Shown here: piece after piece, positions 47,626-60,310 of the stretch | Position numbering within the stretch: position 1 is the stretch's first letter | How the letters are laid out: each line of letters opens with the position of its first letter | From: Chlorops oryzae | Taxonomy: Eukaryota; Arthropoda; Insecta; Diptera; Chloropidae | Assembly (NCBI GenBank): GCA_020466095.1 | Contig: CM035808.1 | Location: 45,517,393 to 45,581,392, forward strand | DNA: 64,000 nucleotides | Direction of reading: 5' to 3' | Position numbers and translations under genes: made by a program | Notes under the pieces: generated by a model | The model's input: the letters and a program-made list of their open reading frames with translations, nothing else | Databases searched by the model: none | What the model was told of the DNA's origin: nothing

Positions 47626-49133
47626 ATAGCTTCAAACGCATCAAAGAATTATGTAACTAAAGAGATTTAATACACCAGTGCTCTAGTCTTAAGGTATGTA
47701 CCTACCCTAGTACAGTTTTATTGCTTGGAATTCAGGCTTTATCAAGAACATACCTTAATTCGGAGTCGAAGCACTCATATTGAGATCATTTAAGAGTCTT
47801 GATGAGCGTGTTTCCCTTCTTGCCCAAGTCGTCCAATATAAGTCCTATAAGAGTCTTTCCGCCATTCATTTCTGGCTCTTATTTCTCCTCAAATGAGTGT
47901 CATATGGTTATTACCAATCGGACATGACACTTGCTTTGGAAATTTCAATTATTATCAAAATTTTATGCAGAAATTTTATGCAAATTGACGTTACTATAAT
48001 GCAAATTTATTACCGTACTTTGGGAAAAAAAATATCAGTCTATTTTACATTGTGATCAATGAAGTAAGAAATTCCTATGTATCTGAAAGATTTTTTAATA
48101 ATTCCAAGCCGTTGGGAAACGTTAATGTATCTGGCACTCCTCTCATATTACAGAAGTCAAGTCTTTAAAACCGGATATTCAACATTTATTTCAGTTTAAT
48201 CGGTCTTCTGCTCGATGCTATGCTCCCAGTCTCATTTATTTTTTCACGATTAAGGGTCCGTTCTACACTTTCATCAATAACCTTTCACATTTATACAACA
48301 AATACCGGTACAATAAAGATTTTTGGACCAACAACATTTTTCCCCTTTTACAGCGCCGCTTGGATTATTTGAATGAGAGGCTTGGTGGGGTTGCGACAAT
48401 TTTTAGACACGATCAAATATGAAGATATCATGCTCTGAGCATGTAAAACCTTTGATCCAAATGAGATGGATAGATTTTGCAACATAAATGTAGCTCTGAA
48501 TCATCTTAAAATTACCCTATAAATCTGAACAGACATAAAAAAAATGTAATTGTGTTGTTCGGTCCGTACTGTTACAAGATCCACACAAAACGATCGCACC
48601 CCTTTTTAGTTTTTGGCTTTCAAAGTTTCTTTCAACAAAATCGCTTTAGGAAAAAGCCCTCCTACCCTCGCATGTCTTCGTTGATGAGTTATTAATGAAT
48701 AATACATCAATTTCAAGCTAATAGCTTTATTTGTATTTTAACATATATTTTTCAAGCTCAAAAGGCAAGCAAGAAAAAAGGAAAAAGTAGGTAACAAAAA
48801 AGCCGAATCATCGTGATATTTTTATTTATTATTTATTTACACTCAACACGTTCGCTTTGTTAAATGTGCAGAATTAATTGAACGGCGTCACCAAACAAAT
48901 TTATTCAATTAAGATTTTTTCAAAGTTTATTGAAGCAAAGCTTTTACAGAGCTTGATGTCGAAAAGTTATCAAAACAAATTCAGCCAAAACGTCTTGTTT
49001 ACTTTTCTTAGCAAATAAAAGACTTCGAATATTCTGAAGAGCAATTGCGTTTCCAAATAATAGTCGAGAACGAATCAGAACTGCGATCAGAAGCAATGAA
49101 CAGGACATCATTCTTTATGAAACTAAGTACTAA
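47626..49133. other. gene-free spacer
   Basis: No supported gene or element. Confidence 0.35.
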
Positions 49134-49265
49134 AGGGCAGGAATTCCTGCAAATATTCAATACATGCAATAACACCGAACCAATTTTAATCAACTGTTGA
49201 TTTGATTGTAAATGATTTCATACGTTTTCATTTGTTGAATATTTGCAGAAATTCCTGCGCTATTC
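49134..49265. mobile_element. foldback MITE, about 130 bp
   Basis: Arms gcaggaattcctgcaaatat and tgaatatttgcagaaattcc are inverted; each arm begins with its own small palindrome (caggaattcctg). A related arm, 'gttgaatattttgtggaaattcc', lies near 56.18 kb. Confidence 0.55.
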
Positions 49266-50489
49266 AAAATCAAACCTGTAGCCACTTCTTCTTTCTTTCA
49301 TTATTTCTTGATTGAGCAAAAGCTTAGAATCCCCCTAAAAAGATCTCCTCTACTATAGGGGAAACATCCATACTTTACAATCGGGGGCGTATAAATCGTC
49401 ACAAGCACTGATCGCATTTCCCAGTGGCTAAATAGAAATCAAGTGAATTTTGAAAGCTTCGCATTTATTTTCCACTTTTCTTTTCGATATTTCAAACAAT
49501 TATTGTTATTTACGAATTAAATGTGACATTCTAATAAGCTCCGCATAGGTGCCGAAAATCGAAAAAAAAATCAATGACCCATACAAAATTATTTCCGGTG
49601 GAATTCGAGTCCAGCAAAACATGCGATAATGAAAGCAATGCGAAAAAAATTATGAATTTCGTTGATTGTCCCATTTTTCTATTTATTTTTTTATTTGTTA
49701 TTTATTTATTTCTTTATACTTCTTTATAAGTATTTCTTCATTCATTTTCATTTCAAATATGATTGACTATCTGAGGGCATATGGAATATCTAACCTATGT
49801 TTTGGTCGCTGAGCTCCTAATCTACTTTCATGAAGAATGATTTCTATAAAATGCCAAGACTCGATTCTTTCCAAACGAAGGCCATTGCTGCAGGCGCTAA
49901 TTAAACGTGAGTTATAATTATATATAAAAGTAATTTTAATTGTGCATTACATAGAAATAAAAATAAAAATTCTTTCAGGTGCATTGATTACATTAACCTT
50001 AAATGAAAACAAGCAGCCTTGATTTGCTCTTAATCTCTTTGGCTTATATTCAATTTATTGGAGAAAAATTGATTTAGAATTAATGTGGATACCTTTGTTG
50101 GGTTCGAACTTTCAAATAAGAAACTTTTTTTCAAATTAAATAACGAAAGTGTCTCTTTTTTGAAGAAGATTTGTCAACATGAGAGTAAGAAATATTTTCA
50201 TCGTACTTTCATTTGCCTCGATTCTCCTATATATATGCAATTTTATACTATTTTTATTATGATGAAATCGAAATGTTGCAAATTTAATTTAATAATTTAA
50301 AACAAAGATTATTTGATTTCAAATACTAAAATGGTTAAGATTTTAAGTCCTCAACACACAACCTAAGACTCTATTTAGACCACATCAGCAAGCTCCAAAG
50401 ATAAGCGATAGCACAAAAAGAAGGCCAAACACTCTACCTACGGAATCCAAGCGTATATTTAAAATTGAATCATACTTAGCCCATACGAC
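49266..50489. other. gene-free AT-rich spacer
   Basis: No supported gene. Confidence 0.35.
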
Positions 50490-50716
50490 TAATATTTTAG
50501 GTAAAGTAAGGTAAGTTAAGGTAAGGTAAGGATAGGTTAGGTTAATGTGGCTGCCACCATGAAGATTAACACACTAAGGCCGCTTGGGCCGTTGGCGATA
50601 CCACGAAAAATGGTAAACCAAAAAGAAAAATAACGTCCACGGCCTCAGCTGGGAGTCGAACCCAGGGCCTCTCAGCCAATTATGTTGGCACAGAGGCAGT
50701 CGACTTATGCTTTAAA
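50490..50716 (-). mobile_element. tRNA-derived SINE, copy 2
   Basis: On the minus strand it has a perfect T-arm, ctggg-ttcgact-cccag (about 50652-50668 in plus coordinates), with loop TTCGACT matching polymerase III box B. Downstream phrases match copy 1, and it ends with 'ggtggcagccacattaacc' and an (AACCT)n-like tail seen on the plus strand as 'aggttaggtta'. The upstream half could fold as further tRNA arms, but a box A is not clear. Confidence 0.65.
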
Positions 50717-50949
50717 AAAAAGTCAAACTATAACAGGCTTTTCCTTGTTTCTTCTTTAACTTAAGTTAACTATAATTAATGGGTGTTTTTAATGTTTTTA
50801 AATAAGAAAATTTGGGAGTAAGGGGAAAAAGTCCTCCACAAAGATCTAAAAATCGATAATAACATATTTCTCATATTCAAAAAGGCTCTAGTGACGATAG
50901 TTTAAAGCTGTAGCCTCACTTTTCGGACTGCAAGGAACCACGATCGTTT

Positions 50950-51300
50950 CATCCTTATATTTATAAAAAATAAAAAATAAGTATTTAAAAAAATTTTATA
51001 TTTAAAATTTTAAAATGTAAAAAAAAAAAATTAAAAATTAAATATTTAAAAAAATTTATACTTATAAAAAAATTTTAGAAAGTAAAAAAAACAAAAAAAA
51101 ATATATATTTAAAAATAGTTCAAAAATATTTTTTTTAATATATTTTAAAAATATTTTTTTTTATTAAAAAATATACAAAAATATTTAAAAAAAAGAAAAG
51201 CAATAAAAAAAATTTTAAATTTAAAAGAAATAAAAAACAAGGGAAAAAATTTAAAAAAAAATTTAAAAAATAAAAATAGGTAAATATTTCTTAATATTTA
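50950..51300. repeat. A/T-only low-complexity tract
   Basis: Long runs of A with T-rich interruptions, including TTTAAAA and TATTTAAAA motifs and almost no G or C. No gene. It could be a scaffold-attachment type region, but that is inference only. Confidence 0.7.
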
Positions 51301-52324
51301 TAAGAATTCTACTAAAGCTTTGAAAAAGGGGAATGGTGTTTTCTACTTTATCGTAAAACTGCCACCTCAATTGAGACATTAATTAACAATAATCTAATTA
51401 GGTACCTCAGAGTAAGTATTTTTAATCGCACCATATTATAATCATTCCCTTGACTGACAAAACGAATTTCTAAAAGAGGTATGCATAAAATTGTAAATTT
51501 AAACTAGAACTTCTCAGTCAGTTTCATTGAAATCATAGGGCGGTTAACTTATAGCTCATTAGCAATTTTGCAAAATCATTTGCTAATAACCATAAAATCT
51601 TAGGTACGTGCTGAAAATACATTAATTTTATTATTATAATTTTTTTACCCCACTCATTGGTAAATTCGCAAGTTGTGTTTTTCACGATGCCAGCTAACAA
51701 TGTACAAATCTAGAAGCCCTTACGCCCATAGATAACTTTTCAAATTTCCCGTAGAAAGAATGAAAATAACAATAAATAAATAAATAGATATACGATCTAC
51801 CCCATCACACAATTTCAATAATCTTTGCTGGGCGTGCGAACAGCTGTTGCGATAATTTACTGCACGCTTTGTTTTATCATTTTACAAAGTTAATTAAATG
51901 TTGCACGATGAATTATTGTGTTTAAATAGCTTCGCAAACGATCTTTAAACTCTGTTTTTTTAATATGGACACATTATTGATTTAGCTACAGCTTGCCTAC
52001 TGCCAGTTACTTAAAAGGTTACTGTTTTTTTACTGCTTCAAATCTCGGACTAAATACGCAAATAAATTTGTTTGTGTAGACATTAAAACGATTCGAGATA
52101 AAATTCGTTTGACTGTATCTAATTTTTCTGAAAGCAATTATTTACGACGTACATACATATCTGTAATACTCATGAACAGAATAATGCAGTGATAAGCTTT
52201 TCATAAATTCGAGAGCTTTGGTCAGTTATTGCTCGCGCTAGTCTGTCTCCAGAGCCACTCTGAGATATTTAAAATTTTTTTTTTAAGAAATAACGATCCG
52301 TCACGTCCATATATATTTATGATC
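51301..52324. other. gene-free spacer
   Basis: No supported gene or element. Confidence 0.35.
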
Positions 52325-52547
52325 AGCTCTATTCTAAATGAATATTCTCAGTGAATTTTTTCCCTAGAAACATTTCTCCACGGAAAAGTGTTCTAAGCAT
52401 CAATACAAAATATAATATGATGACCTCTGCTTAAAAATGTTCGAAATTCTTACGTCCTTTATGTTCCCTTCCCGGTTTGCTTTGAATAGCAGAATTTTTT
52501 TTTAAATCCTCGCGGAAAAATTCCCCGGGAATATTTCGAATCGGGCT
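52325..52547 (-). mobile_element. MITE family M2, copy 3
   Basis: Ends agctctattctaaatgaata and aatatttcgaatcgggct are inverted. Inner phrases match copy 1 in reverse ('gtgaattttttccctagaaa'). About 223 bp. Confidence 0.65.
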
Positions 52548-52549
52548 GG

Positions 52550-52742
52550 ATATACCGATCCATCACGTCCGTATACAATTCTCTTATTGAAGGAGTTGAG
52601 CTACCTCCACGAAATTTAGCAAAAGTTTAGGGGAGACATATGTTTGGGAAAGAAACCGAGAAAGGACTTGATTGAAAGTATTTTATGGGTACTCCAGTAC
52701 TAGGGGCTATTATAAAAATCACAAAAAAAAATTATTCTAAAA
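52550..52742 (+). mobile_element. fragment of a copy A-type DINE element
   Basis: 'ttattgaaggagttgagcta' and 'gtactccagtactaggg' match the body of copy A, around 1.53 kb and 1.64 kb. Both ends of the element are missing. Confidence 0.6.
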
Positions 52743-54164
52743 TCTTATGCCTAGGGTACGTTAGGTTAGGTTAGGGTTTCTGTCCCCTGTGAGGTTGATA
52801 TAAAAAGATATTACCACGAGAGAAGGCTAGTTACCCATTTGGTAGAGCCAATTACACTCGTTTATGAATGGGACCATGTACATTTTAATCTCCGTACCTC
52901 GAATGTCAAGGGAATGCAAAATAATTCGAGTTAACGAGTTTTCAACTTTTCGTCCTAAAAGAACTTCAGTTGAAGGGAAAGGCACTTTTTTCGATTTCCT
53001 GAGGATTTCGACTTAACGAGGTTCGAGAAATAAAGATTCCACTGTTATTATTCTTAGCTCGATGGGAGAAAGAAAGAGCTGAGTAGCTGGGATCTTCTCC
53101 TGGGAAGGTCGACTATTCTTCTTCCTCAGATCTGATCTTACGCTTGATATTCATTGCTTTGAATTTATTTAAGTTTTGAGTAACTCGAGGAGGCACTTAG
53201 GTCTGTTTTATTAAATCATAATAACTACACTGTTAGAGATTTTTCAATGAAATTGGAAATACATTTTTCCCACCATAGTTGAGGTACAATATGCATACAT
53301 GTTTGATTGCTGGGAAGATGAAAGTGAGTGAAATTCCGAAACAATAAAAAAGCCAATTAATTTTTATAAAGATTTTTTTTCAAACGATCCTTGAGGGTTT
53401 AAACTAGTTATTGCCAAATAATAAAATTTGCAGCCGATCGAATTTACTATTCGATAAATGTTAAATGCAGGATGTAAATTTCCTGTAATTATAAACTTTT
53501 TAAAAATTCTTAGGCCACAAAAAAATGGTTGCCGCGTTTTAATTGAGACTGAAGGATATATAATTATCGCTTATATCGCCATTGCGATAAAAAGGAACTT
53601 TAAATATAGCTTTTCTATCTTTCTCGTTTAAAGGAAAATTTCAATTTACATATGTATTTCCAAATTTTTTTCGATATTTCATTACTTTTTGAATATTTTT
53701 GTATTTAAAATTTTTTTTTTTAATTTTAAGTTTTTATTTTATTAAATATTTTTTTTAATTTTTTTAAAGTTTTTATTTTTATTTTTATTATTTATTATTT
53801 TTTTTTTTAAATTAATTTTTAACTTACTTTTTTGATATAGAAAATATCACAGCTCAATTAAATGAAATTTCCTCTTCAATAACTTTTTGTTTGTTCACTT
53901 TTTCAAATGCAAGAAATTTCTCCGAAAATTTCTTTTTTACACTTATTTCCTTGAACAACTTTTACACACCGAGTAAGCTCTTCAACATCAATACACTCTT
54001 AACATATTTATCGTCAAATAAATATTTAAAAGAAATTGATTAAAAAAATAACCAAAATGACAGCGAAAAACTTGATAGTAAATATCAATGTTTGCTCTTC
54101 ATTCAAAAGAAAAAAAAAATTATTAAATAAAAAGTAAAAAAAATTTTTTTATGAAAATCCGATT
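52743..54164. other. gene-free spacer with AT tract
   Basis: 52.9-53.05 kb shows 'taacgaggttcgag' phrases resembling ends of pogo-type MITEs but without a complete pair. 53.69-53.83 kb is nearly pure A/T. No gene. Confidence 0.35.
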
Positions 54165-54420
54165 TATTTTGAAGTTGTTGCGTTTCGAGCGCTTACAAGA
54201 CGACGGACTAACGTTGTTGACGGTTGCGCGATTACAGCTCGACTTATTGCTGCTCTGCAGTCGCCGGTAAATTTTATATCGATTCAAATTCCATTCAGAA
54301 TTACACGAGCAACTCCAAAGAGCGTTTTGTGCTATGTTGTTCTACCAAAAGTCCGAACTGAACTCGCTGCGATCTCTCTTCGTTTCGCTCTCTCTTCGGT
54401 GTATACGTTAATAATGTGCT
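54165..54420 (-). promoter_or_regulatory. candidate GAGA/TATA promoter facing left
   Basis: On the minus strand a GA-rich cluster (about 54369-54397) precedes a TATA-like GATATAAAAT (54271-54280). About 30 nt further on there is GC-balanced sequence (gcagagcagcaataagtcg ... gcgctcgaaacgcaac) that looks like a fly 5' UTR. No coding exon follows nearby; the next minus-strand gene is transporter B, 25 kb away. It could be its distal promoter, a non-coding RNA start, or coincidence. Confidence 0.3.
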
Positions 54421-57400
54421 TGGAAGAATTTCAACAGCACTCATTGAGCACTGAGGGCTGACCATAAGGAACAACTTTATGCAGCATTTAACAGAGCACA
54501 GCGTTTAATTGTTTGGTAGTATCTTTCACAGCTGACAATAAAAGATAGACGGACGGACGAACGGATGGACGGACAGCTAGACAGCAATCATCGATGACTA
54601 GTTCCACGCTAAACGAGCCGAGAGTAAATATATTCAAAGAGCGTAATTAACAGCGTTTGTTGTTGTGTGTTTTCGGTGTTTTTGCCTTTTCTTTGCAGCG
54701 TGTGCATCCAAGTGCACAGTGGGCATAAAATGTTAAAATTTTAAAGGAAAAAATTCATTCATAAATGCTCGAATTGAGTGATTGAGCGATCGATTTGAGT
54801 TCAAAGGCAATGATTGAGCACTGGATGGGTCCTTTCAAAAAAACAAAAAAACAAAAAATAAAAGGATTTTTCCTGCACTCTAATTAGCCATATGTTGCAT
54901 GCAATCTCTAGGCTCAATTCAAATAAATGAGTAGCAATTTTTAATTTTTTTTTTTTCATATTTTTCCAAAAGAACATGCGCAACCACAGGCCCAGGTAGG
55001 CGTCGCCTGTTTTTTTTTTTCTGTCTGTAATCTTTGAAAAGGTTACCAATTTTAAAGACTCTTCTCACCTACGCTACTGCAAATTCCATTCGAACGCAGA
55101 CATTTACACACACACGACGGCGCACAGACCATAAAAACCCTTTTCAACATTTGCGTCACGGTAATCGAGTACGGGGAAAATGTTACATGCTGCACATGCT
55201 GCCACATACGTAGCACGTAGAGACATGATTTGATTATAGCCACTTTCTGCACTAATCAACTTAGATGCGTTATGTACGAACGCATGTATCGGGGCAAATA
55301 GACTGAGCTGAGCTGAGAGCAACATGGCCAGCATGCAGCAGCGATTTACATATGTCCGCACAACTATGCATAAAAGCCATTAAGTTCAAGTTTTTCATTT
55401 CGGTTAATTTTTTTTTTTTATAATTTTTTCATTTTTTCCTTTTTTTTGCGAAATTACTTTCGTGATATGCAGAGAGTTTTATATCCATCATGTAGGTGGA
55501 TGAATGGTAGGTAAACTCTATTGTAGAGAAGTGCACTTAAATTGTGCTGATTTTTTAGTATTTTTATTTGTTTTTTTCTACTTTTTTATGAATCAGCCTC
55601 AGTGCACAAGCATAAATAACCGGAATTAGACTATCGCACCCATATCACTGACCCATTAATTGAGGAAGGCCTCCTATGCCATGTGCAGCACATTTTCGAG
55701 CTGAATACTGAATACTTTCTTCACTAAGTTTACAGCGTGTAGATCGGCTATTGGAGAGATATGTTCAGACTTGGTTGATGTTGTTGTTTTTTTTTTTTTT
55801 TTATTTTACTTCAAAGTAGTTCAGGCTATCGCTGTAGCATGTGTATTATGATCTTGCAAAATCCTGTCTGCATACTTAATGTTTGCGTCTAGTTGAAGGT
55901 GTGAAAGTACAGGCTGCAGTGTGAATTGTTTTTATCTTTGTACCAGAACTCGAAGGTGGTTTAAAAAAAAAAATAAAAAATAAAAAAATGTGCTAAGATT
56001 GTAAAGAAGAAATGAAGCACAAAAAAATGGACCTACAAAATAAAAATTCATTTTTTTTTTTAATTTGAAGAAGCCCACAAGTTTTTTCCGGTTGAGAAAA
56101 AATTAAGATAACAAAAATATTTAATAAATATTTTGCGTGGTATTGTTGGTGCTGATTGTAACTGGTTCCATACATTTGGGTTTGTTGAATATTTTGTGGA
56201 AATTCCAGCACTATTGGAAATCAGTTACAAACGCACTGGAAAAATTTCGAATTGATAAAAAAAATTCTGATCGTGCAGTCCCTCAAATGAAGGACCTACC
56301 TTAGAGGCCATTGTTCTCTAACTCACTACGCCATGGAGGCTGTTAAAAGCTGGAAAATTGTATTCGGATGTAATATTTTTAAGCCGACAAATTTAAGGGA
56401 CAAGAGGTAAATACTTAAGTCTATAAATTTTTAACCCTTTGAAGTGTCTCGGGTCATACATATGTTTCGAACACTTTTTTTTTTAAGTAGATACCAACCC
56501 CCACCCCCTAGTACTCACCCCATTTTCACATGATCCTAAAATCGGCTTTTTAAGTTCTTACCCTTGAATTTCTGTGATTGATCGCTCTCACAAAAAAAAA
56601 AAAAAATTGAATTAAATCCGACTCCAAAGGTATAAAAACCGTTAAGTTAAGGAGTAAAAAAACCGATAAAAAAATTAACAAAAATATTTATAACAAGTAA
56701 TTCTCTTAGTTCTAACCCATTTGTTTGTGTGTTTGTTCGCTCCACGCATAAATTATGTATCAGAAATATGCCCAAATCCAAAGCGTTAAATCAAAATCGA
56801 GTTTATTCAACTGTTAAAAACAATTGTTCACAAGACTAAGCGCCTATAAGGCTCGATGAAGCCTGAACATTTGTCTTAAACGGGCCAAAAATCCTCTTTA
56901 GAATTCTCACATCCAAATTATTCAACAGCTCCAAGGAGATACTATTGTAAAATATCGATTATTTCAATACAATATTACAATTCTTAAATCCAATATCAAT
57001 GATTGATTATCCAATGTTGCTATAAAAAGAATTATGGCATTTAAGTCATCGTCTTCCTTCGTGCTGCTGCGTGCTGCACACTCTTCAAGTCAACCCTTCA
57101 CTCCAAAAAAAAAACATTAAAAAGAAGTATTAATTTTCATAGCTCTTTTAAAAAGCCATTCTCAGTTTAAAGTCAAACTTCCATAACTCGGATTTGTATT
57201 CACATTAATTTTTCAAGTCTCTCACTGATTCTTTTTCTAAATTCTTCTATCTTGTTCTTAAAGGGTTAAACATCGGCATTTATTACCAAATAATCAATTT
57301 TATAGCCAATCGATTTTGGCATTTGATATAATTTAAATGCAGGAAATATATTTCCTGTAATGTTTTATTTATCTCGGGAAATTCTCACTTATAAAAGAAA

Positions 57401-58317
57401 TGCTGATGAAGAGATTTGTTATCGCTTATGCCGGCATTGAGATAAAAAGTCATTTTAAGGCACGTACAAGTTTTTTTGATTGCCAATAATTGCATTTTTC
57501 TCTATAAGTGGAAAATGAGGGACCAAAAGCCCAAATAATAATTATGTACTAATGAAATACAGAAATGGTCAAATAAACACAACTAATGAAATTTTTTTTT
57601 TTTTTTCATAGCGGAAAACTTTATCGGAAACAAAATAAAATTCAAAATTACTATCCCAATGGGAGTGAAAGGGTTATGATTCGCTAATTCAAAGTCTTCA
57701 TGAGTGGAAAAAGCTCTCTAGATAAAGACGATTCGAGTTAAGGGAGCTTGACTGTATATAATTATAAAGTCAGATGGCATATTAATAACCAACCCGTACC
57801 GTACTGTTATAGACACATCAAGCGATATGCTTGAGCAGTAAATTAAAAAAAAAAAAAAATTTAAAATTATATGCAATGAGTAAGTGAATTTATTACCGTA
57901 AAATCGCAAAGTTTAATGTTGTGTACACGGTTTTCCAAAACCCGATTTGTGGTAATGTACCGAATTCAGAAGTCTTAAGTCATACGCGAGCATTCGAAAT
58001 TGTTAACATCTCGGGTTAAAGTGTTGACTCATTTCTTTTGGGAATACCTGTAAGAGGCTCACACTTTAGCGGGCAAACGAAGCGTAGTTTAAAGATACAT
58101 TCATGTGAAGCTTGGAAAAGTACAAACAACCGGTAAGGCAGCTTTAAGATAATCTGCGGTTTTGTTGACATTGATTTTTGATAATCGAAAAAAAATAAAA
58201 TTATAATAATAAGATTCTATTATTCTCAGAGCTACGCATAAAATGTTTTACAATGAAATTGTTGCAATGTGGTTAAAGCATAAATACTTTCGTGGCTCTA
58301 AAAACGCAATCAAATTA
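54421..58317. other. gene-free spacer
   Basis: No supported gene. Contains several poly-T runs and a short (GACG/GGAC)n run near 54.55 kb. 'ttaaccctttgaag' (56.43 kb) and 'aaagggttaaac' (57.26 kb) are single TTAA-type ends without clear partners. Confidence 0.35.
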
Positions 58318-58515
58318 ATTTGTTGCCTTAGAGAGATGTTGATGATGTGACTTCTTTCGCAGTGAGGTAGAAAGCTCTTCTGATAAGGGGTCTGTGGGAT
58401 AAGACAGTAATATAGCAAGCTCTTGTACTATGATATCTTTGGGATTAGACTCATAGTCAACAAATAAGGTTTTAAACTCTGTAAGGCTCCTATATTTTTT
58501 GGGGCGTATTTTCAA
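58318..58515 (-). CDS. possible small terminal exon, unrecognised
   Basis: A 65-codon open stretch (KIRPKKYRSLTEF..., ending HLSKATN and TAA) follows an AG at about 58516 on the minus strand. Its composition is more protein-like than neighbouring frames: mixed charged and hydrophobic residues, no low complexity. The pyrimidine tract before the AG is weak, there is no ATG, and no partner exon is evident. It may be a transposon remnant. Function unknown. Confidence 0.2.
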
Positions 58516-59169
58516 TCTGACTATAAACGTTACTGCTTTACTCCACGAAAAATCTTGTTTACAAAATTTTTCGATGCTTTTGATTCATGCTTAACTTAAT
58601 ACGCCAAACATTAAAACAATATTTTTAATTTATTCTATTACTTTTACAAATCTTATTTCAGATCTCAAATCGATCCAGTCCGAAAATCAAATATTCTTAA
58701 ACCAGTTTTCCGTTAACCTAATTTCGCGGTTTCGATATTCGTAGATCAGTTTGGAAATTTCTTGTGGTGCGAATTTATGTAGACTGAAGTCAACGTCAAG
58801 CTTTAGAATGTGAGGGAACCCCCAAGCTTATTAGGAATACTTGGCACCTTTTTGATTAAAATTTTTTTATATTTATTGATTCGAGTTTTAGAAAACTTTG
58901 GGATTCTACGAATATTCATTCCAATATTTGTTGATGTTTATTATTTGTACCAAATATTTTCGATTTTTTATGCGTTTTTTCTACTTTTCTACTCCTTAGC
59001 TTAATGGTCGGAGAGGCCCTTCAATTGAACACAGTACCTATCCGTATCTCTTTGCTTTTAGCACGACTGTTGGGATTGAATTTAACCCTTTGGAGTCGGA
59101 TTTATTTCTAATTTTTTACGTATGAAGCAGGGACCGAAAATAATAGTTATTTGCGAAACTTTAAACAAA
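58516..59169. other. gene-free spacer
   Basis: No supported gene; a 64-codon frame at 58810-59004 is Phe/Leu/Ile-rich by AT bias. Confidence 0.35.
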
Positions 59170-60000
59170 ACAAGTAAGAAAGCTAAAGTCGGTCAAGCCC
59201 GACTTTGAAATACCCAGCGTCCCGACATTATGAGCGCACTATGTTTTGCTTCTCTATTTGTGGGCGTGGCAGTGGGAGGGCAACATAAATTATTTCCCTA
59301 CACCTTTCATTCGCCTTGGTGAACCTATGTTGCGAATTTGAAGCTTCTACGCCTTTTACTTCGGAAGTTACGAAAAATCTTCATTTGTGGGCGTGGCAGT
59401 GGGCGGGATACATAAATTTTTGTTCCTACACCTTTCATTTGCCTTGGTCAACCTATGCTGCGAATTTGAAGCTTCTACGCCTTTACTTCACAAGTTACGA
59501 TAAGCCCTTATTTTTGGGCTTATTTGTGGGCGTGGCTCGAAGAGAGCGGCGTCCATTTTTTGCCAGGATATGTCCCTTTTCGTTGTTTACCAGCACACCA
59601 AATATCAATGGAATGTGTTGAGTGGTTCGCAAGTTACAAGCATTTTACTGAAAACACAATAAATTCATTTGTGGGCGTGGCAGTGGGCGGATGTCTCCCA
59701 TTTTTACTTAGGATCATACTCGGACCCCGATATACATGTGTGCCAAATTTCGATTTCATTGGTTCAGCCGTTTCGGAGGAGATCCGACCACGGACGGACG
59801 GACAGACGGTCAGACGGACGGACGGACAGACGGTCAGACGGTCAGACGGACAGACGGTCAGACGGACAGACGGACATGTCTAAATCGATTCAGTTTTTGA
59901 TCCTGATCATTTTTATTTTTCTATATCTCCGGAGCTTAATTCTCCCTGTTACAAGATTTGCACAAAACTAATATACCCCGCTTACGCTGGGTATAAAAAG
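59170..60000 (-). mobile_element. DINE/Helentron-like element, copy E
   Basis: In the minus direction it begins 'tatacccagcgtaagcgggg', has the 'gatcaggatcaaaaactgaa' block and a (TCTG/TCCG)n tract (about 59790-59880). Several 'gtgggcgtggcagtgggcgg' motifs follow. It ends with the hairpin aagtcggg-ctt-gaccgactt followed by 'agctttcttacttgttt'. Its 3' end matches copy C. The 100-119-codon frames inside it are not genes. Confidence 0.75.
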
Positions 60001-60059
60001 CAAATAGAACGACTTGACACACAAACATATTGAAGACTCAGTTTTGATTGTCACATCCT

Positions 60060-60310
60060 TGACTTTTTTTTTCGCGGGTGGGGCGTGTGGAATCCATCAT
60101 GGACCATCAGTAAGGACGTCGCCATACCGGTGTGCCGGACTCCTACCGGCCAAACCACCATACCCCTTTCCTCTCCATGGATTTATTCCTCCCCGAAGTT
60201 TTTCAACATATTTTAATGAAATTTGATATTTGAACGTGTTTCAAGACAAGTAATACGATTTCCAAAAATTTAAAAAGTGGGCGTTATTGATTCTCTTTTA
60301 CAAGATTTTT
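60060..60310. repeat. two repeat fragments
   Basis: 60.06-60.18 kb is GC-rich ('ccataccggtgtgccggact') and of unknown origin. 60.19-60.30 kb matches the copy A-type DINE body ('ttttaatgaaatttgatatt', 'aaaagtgggcgtt'), plus strand. Confidence 0.45.

Noticed and set aside
46281..47670. Three overlapping frames of 422-459 codons on the plus strand and Arg/Glu/Met frames on the minus strand
   Set aside because: They translate the CATTCTCTCTCT repeat in every phase; the absence of stops is a property of the unit, not coding.
50505..50545. ggtta-type repeats resembling insect telomere repeat
   Set aside because: Imperfect and short, and positioned as the tail of the SINE; flies lack TTAGG telomeres.
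50640..50716. A tRNA gene
   Set aside because: Only the T-arm is well formed; acceptor and anticodon arms do not close, and a second diverged copy with the same tail shows it is a SINE.
59316..59971. Frames of 100-119 codons with Asp/Gly/Arg/Thr repeats
   Set aside because: They lie in DINE copy E and read its gtgggcgtgg motifs and (GGAC/AGAC)n tract.
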